Assembly: GCA_910583725.1 (NCBI GenBank)
Contig: CAJTXZ010000026.1
Location: 12,580 to 34,182, forward strand
Length of the DNA stretch: 21,603 bases
Direction: 5' to 3'
Origin: an uncultured Vampirovibrio sp.
GTDB lineage: Bacteria > Cyanobacteriota > Vampirovibrionia > Gastranaerophilales > Gastranaerophilaceae
Shown here: one piece after another, positions 1 to 6,471 of the stretch
Position numbering within the stretch: position 1 is the stretch's first letter
How the letters are laid out: the number at the start of each line of letters is the position of its first letter
Position numbers and translations under genes: made by a program
The notes under the pieces: model-generated
What the model was told of the DNA's origin: nothing
Database searches by the model: none
What the model saw: the letters and a program-made list of their open reading frames with translations, nothing else

Positions 1-165
1 GCATGAAAATCAATCCGCAAGTTTGATAATTTAATATTGATATGCCGATGTGATGCCAAGCTTTGTAAAACAAAGCGTTTTATGATAAGTAGACCAATTT
101 CATCACGTTAGCATGAAAATCAATCCGCAAGTTTGATAATTTAATATTGATATGCCGATGTGATG
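1..165 (+). repeat. Direct repeat upstream of tRNA-Leu carrying the tRNA 5' end
   Basis: Positions 1-55 and 111-165 are identical over 55 nt. Each copy holds about 43 nt of tRNA 5' flank plus the first 12 nt of tRNA-Leu (gccgatgtgatg). In the second copy the tRNA continues normally. In the first it breaks off into an unrelated insert (56-92) that contains a hairpin (gctttg, loop taaaa, caaagc; 60-76). The insert ends with an inverted copy (93-106, accaatttcatcac) of tRNA positions gtgatgaaattggt. The ends gtgatg (50-55) and catcac (101-106) can close a stem around the insert. The copies are seen directly; any function is unknown. Confidence 0.85.
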
Positions 166-239
166 AAATTGGTAGACGTGCCAGACTCAAAATCTGGTGT
201 GGTTCACCCCACGTACCGGTTCGACTCCGGTCATCGGCA
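154..239 (+). tRNA. tRNA-Leu (anticodon CAA)
   Basis: A full class II cloverleaf can be drawn. The acceptor stem is gccgatg (154-160) with catcggc (232-238), followed by discriminator A239. The anticodon stem ccaga/tctgg encloses loop ctcaaaa, giving anticodon CAA, which reads UUG. A long variable arm (tgtggttcaccccacg) follows. The T-arm is accgg/ccggt with loop ttcgact. The long variable arm, A discriminator and CAA anticodon identify leucine. No CCA is encoded; the next bases are ttcttt. The gene lies inside repeats that duplicate its own two ends. Confidence 0.95.
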
Positions 240-486
240 TTCTTTGTTATATTAACACCCTTGGATAAGAGTCGAACCTCCGGTTCTTACCTCTCGGAAA
301 AACTTGACATTTAGTCAACTTTTCCCTCGGCACAGTGGTCATCGGCATTCTTTGTTATATTAACACCCTTGGATAAGAGTCGAACCTCCGGTTCTTACCT
401 CTCGGAAAAACTTGACATTTAGTCAACTTTTCCCTCGGCACAGTGGTCATCGGCATTCTTTGTTATATTAACACCCTTGGATAAGA
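229..486 (+). repeat. 108-bp tandem repeat downstream of tRNA-Leu (2.4 copies)
   Basis: Copies begin at 229, 337 and 445. The first two are full 108-bp units and the third is 42 nt long (445-486), after which the sequence diverges. Each copy starts with ggtcatcggca, the last 11 nt of tRNA-Leu, followed by about 31 nt of trailer. The full units then carry gagtcgaacc (269-278, 377-386), the reverse complement of the tRNA T-loop segment ggttcgactc (218-227). They also hold a small hairpin gaacc/ggttc and a longer imperfect hairpin (296-325: ggaaaa..ttgac with gtcaa..ttttcc). There are no unique spacers, so this is not a CRISPR array. Confidence 0.9.
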
Positions 487-576
487 ATTCTGATTCCATA
501 AAACGCTGCTGCTTGTAAAATTAATAGATTAAAATAAGGTATATCCCCCTAAAACTTTTTGCTGTATCATATTGCT

Positions 577-1158
577 ATGCTTCAGAATTATCTTGTTTAC
601 CTTAAATTTTTGGATGAAAAATTTACAAAATTTTTTAACAAACAAAAACCTTATATTTTTTGCAAAAAGGGTTGTGCAAAATGCTGTAAAAATGCGGAAT
701 TTCCCTATTCTGAAATAGAAATTCTCTATTTAATGACGGGGGCAAAGCTCTTACCTGCTGAAATTCAAGATAAAATTAAAAAGAATGTCGAAAAAATAAA
801 AGCTGAAAAATTAAAATTTGATGGCAAAAAATTCTTATATACCTGCCCGTTTTTAATTGATAATGTTTGTTCTATATACAATTACAGAGGTATTGTCTGC
901 CGCTCTTTTGGCCTTATGTACAAAGGTGCTGACGGCAAAAACAAAGTTCCTTTTTGTTGTTTTCAGGGTCTGAATTATTCAAACGTTATAGAAGAAAAAA
1001 CAAACATTGTTTCAGGTGAAAAATTTAAAAATTTGGGCGTGGAGGATGAGCCTGTGGCCTTTAATATAAGTTATGAATTTTTAACTGACCCTGATTTTGA
1101 GAAAGGATTTAACTTTAAATTTGGCGATAAAAAACCAATGATTGAGTGGTTTTTGTAA
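577..1158 (+). CDS. YkgJ-family cysteine-cluster protein
   Basis: This 193-residue cytoplasmic protein belongs to the YkgJ / CxxCxxCC zinc-or-iron-chelate family, whose biochemical role is not established. An N-terminal cluster Cys29-x3-Cys33-x2-Cys36-Cys37 is followed by a second set (Cys90, Cys98, Cys108) in the family-like context CPF...VCSIY...R...CR, with a late Cys127-Cys128 pair. Together these probably bind a metal or Fe-S centre. There is no signal peptide or membrane segment. I chose ATG 577; an in-frame TTG at 559 would add six residues, and neither has a clear Shine-Dalgarno. The gene stands alone and converges on the HTH-repeat gene. The family call rests on the Cys pattern. Confidence 0.8.
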   Translation: MLQNYLVYLKFLDEKFTKFFNKQKPYIFCKKGCAKCCKNAEFPYSEIEILYLMTGAKLLPAEIQDKIKKNVEKIKAEKLKFDGKKFLYTCPFLIDNVCSIYNYRGIVCRSFGLMYKGADGKNKVPFCCFQGLNYSNVIEEKTNIVSGEKFKNLGVEDEPVAFNISYEFLTDPDFEKGFNFKFGDKKPMIEWFL

Positions 1159-1323
1159 TATAAAATTTATTATTAAAATATCTAATTCAGGTCTAAACTC
1201 TAAATTGTATGCAAATATAAAACTAAACAAAGCCACATGTAGTTTAAAATTCTTAGCAGTAAAAAAACAATTGCTTAAATTTTAAAATGAATGCCTTTGC
1301 TAAAATAAAAAACCATCTTAAAG
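1159..1323. other. Convergent intergenic spacer, nothing recognised
   Basis: This very AT-rich stretch lies between two convergent genes. I see no GC-rich hairpin followed by a T-run on either strand. The best candidate for stopping the minus-strand transcript is a weak caattg palindrome followed by a T-run on that strand near 1265-1276. Confidence 0.4.
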
Positions 1324-2964
1324 CTACGCTGCATTTATTAATGCAGATAATTTTTCTCTATCAAGATAATAAAATCCGTTTTCATCCTTTGATTCAACAT
1401 CAATTGCCCTAAAGATTTGTGAACCATCCGATGAAACTGCCCGTTTTGTTTTGGGGTTCAATATAATGTTATCCAGCATTCTTGCTGCAAGGCGCGAATT
1501 GTTATACCTGCTGTAATGCCCGTCCTTGTCTGGTGCATATATCGCTGATAGTCTCTTGTGCTCAAACCATTTATCATATTTTTCTTTATCTAGAGTATAA
1601 TTTCCTTCATCATCTTTCTTATCCACAAACCCTGCCATGGTGAAATAATAATTATTGTTTGTGCTAATCCTTTTTTCGTGTGTGCTGTATGTTAATCCAT
1701 GCCCTAAGCCATCATAAAATGCATTTAATCTTATATAATCTCCATTTGCTTGAACAAGGTATACTGCCTTGCTTTCAATTTCATCTTTTGCTTTGGAAAT
1801 TATATCCTGATTTAGTAATATTTCGCCATTTTCATCTAAAACAACCCCTCCATCTTTGTCTTTTATCTCAATTTTGTCTGCCCTTGTAAAGTAATATCCT
1901 TTGCTTACAACTTGTTCCTCATCTTCTCTTAGACACATATTTATTGCAGTTCTGCTCATTCCAAGCACCCCGGACGCTTCTTTTGTATCTGTAAATGGTG
2001 TACATTTGCCTTTAGCGTTTATTGCGTAAAATTTCTTGCTCTTTTTAGGTTTAATTTTTTTCGCTAAAAGTTTTATGATGTTTAGGTCTGGTTTATTTGA
2101 TGCTTTTTTGTTTACATTTTTTGCATTCACAAAAATTGTATTGTCAACCGTTGATTGCGCTGATATTGCAGTACTTATTTTGACACTTGAAATTCCTGTT
2201 TTTTCAGCAGCTTCCTTGATTGTTTCATAATAATTGTAATTCCCCTCTGCATTGATTTGATACACTCCCGTATTGTATTTATCAAATATATCTAAATATT
2301 CTTTTAAAATTTTTTCATTTAAAAATATGTTATAGTTTTTATCAAGTTCTTCAATATCTTCAGCCGGAATTAAAAGAAATGTATTGTCTATGGGAGAAAT
2401 TGAAGTGCCCTTCAGGCGGTTGTTTATTGCATTTATGCTGATACCAAGGCTTTTGCTTGCTTCTTTAGCTTCGTAAAACTTTTTTGGAGGTTGTTCTCTG
2501 TCTCTGTTGTAAATATAAAAACCATTGCCAAGAAAATTTTCTCTCCTGCGGTTTATTTCATTTTTATCTTCAAAGATTTTTCCATTTTTCGTCTTTAATA
2601 TTTCATCTTCGCGCGCAAAGGTGTAGTTGCCTACTATCCTCGGACTGCCGGTTTCTGCGCATTTTTTAATTTTACCATACGGTAAATTAAGTTTCTTTGA
2701 TGCTTCATGATACGATGCAAAAGTCTCGTATTCTCCATTTTGTTTTATAGCATAAACAGTCGTGCTTTTTGTTTGTGCTTTAAAAGAAATGCTTTGCGTA
2801 CTCTTTACAAAAATATCTCCCCCTGTATTGGATAACATAATTTTAGGCTTGCGCAAAACTTCAAAAGAATTATATGCAAAAGAATTTTTACCCCAAATGC
2901 TGTTAGTGTATATGTTTTTTGGGTTGTCATTGTTTATTCTGTTTTTAAAAAATGATATTTTCAC
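1324..2964 (-). CDS. Protein of six NUMOD1-like helix-turn-helix repeats, no nuclease domain
   Basis: Most of this 546-residue protein is a recurring module of about 50 residues: YxIxxxGxY-x-F-x(2-4)-EAsk-x-LGIs-x-x-I-x-x-xLk, then a short strand ending in a YYF/F-hydrophobic patch. Six copies lie at about 70-123, 149-204, 234-284, 312-368, 401-446 and 474-524; the last two are the most diverged. The pattern matches NUMOD1-type modules, which form the DNA-binding tails of homing endonucleases. No GIY-YIG, HNH or LAGLIDADG nuclease motif is present. Residues 1-65 are Asn/Ser/Phe-rich and disordered-looking, with an SFKA tetrapeptide at 60-63. The start is GTG without a Shine-Dalgarno. The gene is monocistronic. 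A DNA-binding or architectural role is inference. Confidence 0.6.
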   Translation of the reverse strand: MKISFFKNRINNDNPKNIYTNSIWGKNSFAYNSFEVLRKPKIMLSNTGGDIFVKSTQSISFKAQTKSTTVYAIKQNGEYETFASYHEASKKLNLPYGKIKKCAETGSPRIVGNYTFAREDEILKTKNGKIFEDKNEINRRRENFLGNGFYIYNRDREQPPKKFYEAKEASKSLGISINAINNRLKGTSISPIDNTFLLIPAEDIEELDKNYNIFLNEKILKEYLDIFDKYNTGVYQINAEGNYNYYETIKEAAEKTGISSVKISTAISAQSTVDNTIFVNAKNVNKKASNKPDLNIIKLLAKKIKPKKSKKFYAINAKGKCTPFTDTKEASGVLGMSRTAINMCLREDEEQVVSKGYYFTRADKIEIKDKDGGVVLDENGEILLNQDIISKAKDEIESKAVYLVQANGDYIRLNAFYDGLGHGLTYSTHEKRISTNNNYYFTMAGFVDKKDDEGNYTLDKEKYDKWFEHKRLSAIYAPDKDGHYSRYNNSRLAARMLDNIILNPKTKRAVSSDGSQIFRAIDVESKDENGFYYLDREKLSALINAA

Positions 2965-3247
2965 TTTATTTTTTGTTTATAATATGTCCATAAATTTGTA
3001 CATATAAAACGCTTATGAAGAATATTTTTTTACAAAATAAGCCTAAACGTTAACTTTTTGTTACATTTTACAACCGATACTTTATTATTTTCCAGCTCTA
3101 ATATTCTTTGTAAAAACCCCTAAGCTTATTAATATTGAATAAAACAGACCGCTTTGTGAAAAATCACCCAAATGCCAGTTTTTCAATAGACAGAAGCTGA
3201 TATACTTACAATAAGTTTATTTTATGTCTATGGTATAATTAAATTTT
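2965..3247. other. Divergent intergenic region (283 bp)
   Basis: This region separates the HTH-repeat gene (-) from the glycosyltransferase gene (+) and should hold both promoters. On the plus side an extended -10 box lies at 3231-3239. A small palindrome (actta-caa-taagt, about 3205-3217) sits just upstream and could be an operator. No further gene was found. Confidence 0.4.
3231..3239 (+). promoter_or_regulatory. Extended -10 promoter, probably giving a leaderless mRNA
   Basis: The sequence tggTATAAT is a perfect -10 hexamer with the extended TGn element. No good -35 is seen 16-18 nt upstream, which is usual for extended -10 promoters. Only 8 nt separate the hexamer from ATG 3248, so the expected transcription start coincides with the start codon. 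No Shine-Dalgarno is present. Confidence 0.6.
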
Positions 3248-4162
3248 ATGGAATGTGCAGTTTTATTTATAATTTTTAACAGACCCGATACAACAAAGAA
3301 GGTTTTTGAACAAATTAAAATAGCAAAGCCTCCAAAACTCTATATTGTGTCAGACGGCCCTCGGGTAAATATTCCAAACGAAGATACTATAGTTAATTCT
3401 GTCAGAGATTTTGTTATTAATAATATCGACTGGCAATGTGAAATAAAGACAAAATTCAGGGATGAAAATCTTGGCTGTGCTGTTAATATTAGTGACGCCC
3501 TAAATTGGTTTTTTGATAATGAAAAGAAGGGTATAATACTTGAAGATGATTGTATTCCAACCCAGTCATTTTTTAGATATTGCGAAGAACTCCTTGATTA
3601 TTATAAAGATAATCAAGATATATGGCATATTTCAGGATACAATTTTTTAGATTTACCAAATTTAAAAGAATCTTATTATTTTTCTTCCGTGCCGCATGTT
3701 TGGGGCTGGGCAACCTGGGCTGACAGGTGGAAAAGGTTTGAATTCGACATATCAAATTATGATGTAAAAAATTTTAAACGCCTTACATCAAATAGCGCCT
3801 TTCAAAAATACTGGTTAGATATATTTAATGATACAAAAAAAAGCAAGATAAACTCATGGGCATACAGGTGGTTTTTTTCTATGTTGAAATATGGAGGAAT
3901 TTCTGTGGTTCCAAAACTCAATATGATTCAAAATATTGGAAATTTCGGCTTGCATTTTAATGGCGAAAGCCCTTTATTTTATACAAAAACTTTTAAAATT
4001 GATAAAATTATTCATCCAAAAAAAATACAAATTAACAAAAACATTATGGATAGAATGTTTAGAGAATGGTTTTTTATTGATGATGAACCTGTGTTGCTTA
4101 GAAAAATCAGACTCTTTATTAAAAAAAGAGAATGGAGGAAACTGTGGCCGATAAAAAAATAA
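3248..4162 (+). CDS. GT-A fold glycosyltransferase, GT2/HlpA-like
   Basis: This 304-residue enzyme is predicted to transfer a sugar from a nucleotide-sugar to a cell-surface glycan. It begins with the GT-A nucleotide-binding start (AVLFIIFNRPDTT, 4-16), followed by SDGPR (35-39), DENLGC (72-77), and an acidic metal-binding triad LEDD at 98-101 that serves as the DXD motif. The aromatic segment HVWGWATWADRW (150-161) is typical of proteins annotated as hemolysin HlpA-like or GT2. The C-terminus is basic, with no clear membrane helix. Its last 19 nt overlap the next gene, also a glycosyltransferase, so the two are translationally coupled and probably act on the same glycan. Donor and acceptor cannot be read from the sequence. 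Confidence 0.75.
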   Translation: MECAVLFIIFNRPDTTKKVFEQIKIAKPPKLYIVSDGPRVNIPNEDTIVNSVRDFVINNIDWQCEIKTKFRDENLGCAVNISDALNWFFDNEKKGIILEDDCIPTQSFFRYCEELLDYYKDNQDIWHISGYNFLDLPNLKESYYFSSVPHVWGWATWADRWKRFEFDISNYDVKNFKRLTSNSAFQKYWLDIFNDTKKSKINSWAYRWFFSMLKYGGISVVPKLNMIQNIGNFGLHFNGESPLFYTKTFKIDKIIHPKKIQINKNIMDRMFREWFFIDDEPVLLRKIRLFIKKREWRKLWPIKK

Positions 4163-5052
4163 TACCTGTATTCTTAGCTTCTGATGAAAATTATGCCCCG
4201 TTTCTTGCAGTTGTTATGTACTCTATTCTTTTAAATACAGAATCTTTTGTAGAATTTTATATTCTGGATGGCGGAATCTGCGAAAAATCAAAAGAAAAGA
4301 TTGAAAAATCAACGTCGAAGTTTCAAAACAAAAAAATAACATACTTTAATATGCAAGAATTTGGACTTGAAAAATTTCCAAACCTTTCCCACTACTCTGT
4401 AAACACATTTTCAAGATATTTTATACCAAAGTTGACACCTAATCTCTCAAAGGCAATATATCTTGATGTGGATACAATTTTAACAGGCGACATTTCAATG
4501 CTTTTTAATGAAAGTATTGATGAATACCCCCTTGCGGCTGTCCCTGAAGATTTTTATAAAAAAAACGGCGAATTTTTAAAAGAGAATATTTATCAACAAT
4601 ACCAAAACCCTGATGATTATTTTAATGCCGGGGTTTTGTTGTTGGATGTTCAAAAACTTATAGAAAATAACTTTTCTAATGGCTTAATTAACCTTACAAT
4701 GCAATATTCAGATAAGCTAAACTGCGCTGACCAGGATATCTTTAATATTGTTTTTGAAGGTAAATATAAAAAACTTGACCATAAATATAATTATATTCCT
4801 GATTTTTGTATAAATTATGGTAAAGTTTCTCCTCTCATAATTCATTACGCAGGAAAAAAGCCCTGGAAAGTTTTAGATGCTCCGATGTCAAAAGAATTTT
4901 TTAACACTGCAAATAAAACTGCTTTCGCCCTTAAAATCCGCAACATCCTAATAAAAAATTTATTAATTCAAAACATAAAGCAATTAAAAAGTTTTTTATA
5001 CAGAAACATTAAATTGCCGCTTGTTAAATTATTTTTTTGCAAGGCAAAGTGA
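4144..5052 (+). CDS. Glycosyltransferase family 8 protein
   Basis: This is a 302-residue GT8 enzyme of the lipopolysaccharide galactosyl/glucosyl-transferase type, retaining and metal dependent. Visible hallmarks are the start IIPVFLASDENYAPFLAVVM, the metal-binding DVD at 108-110 in AIYLDVDTIL, FNAGVLLLD (160-168), DQDIFN (196-201) and HYAGKKPW (234-241). I prefer GTG 4144 as the start because a strong ggagg (4134-4138) lies 5 nt upstream; the in-frame ATG 4132 overlaps that same ggagg. The gene overlaps the end of the previous glycosyltransferase by 19 nt, forming a two-gene operon. Its 3' end overlaps the convergent antiporter gene by 24 nt. The substrate is unknown. Confidence 0.85.
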   Translation: MADKKIIPVFLASDENYAPFLAVVMYSILLNTESFVEFYILDGGICEKSKEKIEKSTSKFQNKKITYFNMQEFGLEKFPNLSHYSVNTFSRYFIPKLTPNLSKAIYLDVDTILTGDISMLFNESIDEYPLAAVPEDFYKKNGEFLKENIYQQYQNPDDYFNAGVLLLDVQKLIENNFSNGLINLTMQYSDKLNCADQDIFNIVFEGKYKKLDHKYNYIPDFCINYGKVSPLIIHYAGKKPWKVLDAPMSKEFFNTANKTAFALKIRNILIKNLLIQNIKQLKSFLYRNIKLPLVKLFFCKAK

Positions 5053-6360
5053 AACAAAAAGCCCTATACCCATTAATGCAGGGTAAAACAGGCCCTTCAT
5101 AATAGAAAATGAACTTATTGAAATAGATGCTGCAAGGCTTGTTGCAATTAAAATCTGTGCTCCATAGGGAATAACCCCTTGTACGCAGCAGGATGTTGTA
5201 TCAAGAAGGCTTGCAGCCCTTTTTGGGCCAACATTATATTTTAATGATAGTTCCTTTGCAATAGGCCCTGCTGTTATAATCGCAACGGTATTATTTGCAG
5301 TAAAAAGGTTTATAATGCCAACAAGAAATGTTATTCCAAATTCGCAGGATTTTCTGTCCTTTATTAAGTTTTGTGTCTTTTTAATAATAAAGTTTATCCC
5401 GCCGTTATACCTTACCATACACAATAGGCCGCCTGCAAGAAGCGCCACTATCAGGGTGTTTGCCATGCTTATTGTGCCATCGCCAATATAGCCAAAGGCT
5501 TCCCATATATTAAATGCCCCAAAATAAAGCCCGATTATAATATTTAAAATTGTTCCTAAAAGCAAAAGAAACATAACGTTTATCCCTGCCACCCCTAAAA
5601 TAAGGAGTAATATATACGGCAATATTTTTATGTAGGAAGAAAAATCAACGCTGTTTGCGGTGTTTTGTGCGGCAGCAGTGGTAAATATGGGCAAGGTATA
5701 TAATAAAACACATAAAATTGCAGGCAAAATTACAATTCTTAAATTGCACAGCATTTTATCGCGCATTTCAACGTTTTGTGTCCTTGTTGAAGCTATTGTC
5801 GTATCGGATATCAAGGAAAGATTATCTCCAAACATTGCACCGCCGATGGATGCTCCTATAACAACTGCAGGATTCAGTCCTAGTGTTTCAGATAACCCAA
5901 CTGCAATGGGAACAACAGCTGCAATGGTTCCGCAGGAAGTGCCTACTGCAAGGGAAATTAGTGCTGAAACCACAAAAAGTCCTGAAACTAAAAATTTTGC
6001 AGGAATGAAATGCTCGGCAATGTCAACCGCAGCATTTACCCCTCCGATTGCCTGTGCACTTGCTGTAAATGCCCCTGCTAATATAAATACAAGACACATA
6101 ATCATAATATCTTTATTGCCCATCCCAAGGGCAAAAATTTCAATTTTCTTATTCAATTTCTCCTTATGGTTTAATATTAAAGCAGCAGCGGAAGATATTA
6201 TAAAAGCTACCGTCATAGGCACCTTTGAAAAATCTCTTGTTAAAATAGAAAAACCAAAATAAAAAATAATAAAAACAACAAATGGTATCAAGGCCTTAAA
6301 GCTTGATTCCCTCCAGGGTTTTGTCTCGTTGTGTATATCATTATGTATCTCATTGTGCAT
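5029..6360 (-). CDS. NhaC-family Na+/H+ antiporter
   Basis: This 443-residue polytopic inner-membrane protein has around ten or more hydrophobic segments. The NhaC signatures are SLAVGTSCGTIAAVVPIAVG (136-155) and GGAMFGDNLSLISDTTIAST (173-192), in the order known for this family, which exchanges Na+ for H+. Some members (MleN-like) exchange malate and lactate, so the substrate is not fixed by the sequence. The N-terminus is three near-copies of His-Asn-Asp/Glu(-Ile) encoded by a 12-bp repeat, a His-rich cytoplasmic tail that might sense pH or metal (inference). The start follows ggggaag at good spacing. The gene is convergent with and overlaps the GT8 gene by 24 nt. Confidence 0.85.
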   Translation of the reverse strand: MHNEIHNDIHNETKPWRESSFKALIPFVVFIIFYFGFSILTRDFSKVPMTVAFIISSAAALILNHKEKLNKKIEIFALGMGNKDIMIMCLVFILAGAFTASAQAIGGVNAAVDIAEHFIPAKFLVSGLFVVSALISLAVGTSCGTIAAVVPIAVGLSETLGLNPAVVIGASIGGAMFGDNLSLISDTTIASTRTQNVEMRDKMLCNLRIVILPAILCVLLYTLPIFTTAAAQNTANSVDFSSYIKILPYILLLILGVAGINVMFLLLLGTILNIIIGLYFGAFNIWEAFGYIGDGTISMANTLIVALLAGGLLCMVRYNGGINFIIKKTQNLIKDRKSCEFGITFLVGIINLFTANNTVAIITAGPIAKELSLKYNVGPKRAASLLDTTSCCVQGVIPYGAQILIATSLAASISISSFSIMKGLFYPALMGIGLFVSLCLAKK

Positions 6361-6471
6361 ATTATCTTCCCCAAGCTAAATAATAGATATAATTATAAAG
6401 CAAAATTGCCTGAATAGTTAATTATTTTTTTACTTGCCTGCCTCAAAATAATTTTATAAAAAGGAGTAATT

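Noticed and set aside
262..338. A second tRNA gene on the minus strand inside the 108-bp unit
   Set aside because: The reverse complement contains a T-loop-like ggttcgactc, but the flanking bases do not form a 5-bp T-stem, and no acceptor or D-arm can be drawn.
229..486. CRISPR array
   Set aside because: The repeat unit is 108 bp in head-to-tail copies with no unique spacers, and no cas gene is present. The unit copies the tRNA end instead.
1..486. Attachment site of an integrated element at tRNA-Leu
   Set aside because: No integrase or other mobile gene is in the window, the repeats are only about 100 bp apart, and both the 5' and 3' ends of the tRNA are duplicated. The idea is kept only as an alternative in the findings.
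5660..6262. Long plus-strand open frame of about 200 codons within the antiporter gene
   Set aside because: It lies entirely antisense to a protein with clear NhaC motifs and has the composition of an antisense shadow.
6334..6360. Phase-variable repeat at the antiporter N-terminus
   Set aside because: The 12-bp units encode His-Asn-Asp/Glu(-Ile), keep the frame whatever the copy number, and are imperfect, so on-off switching by slippage is unlikely.
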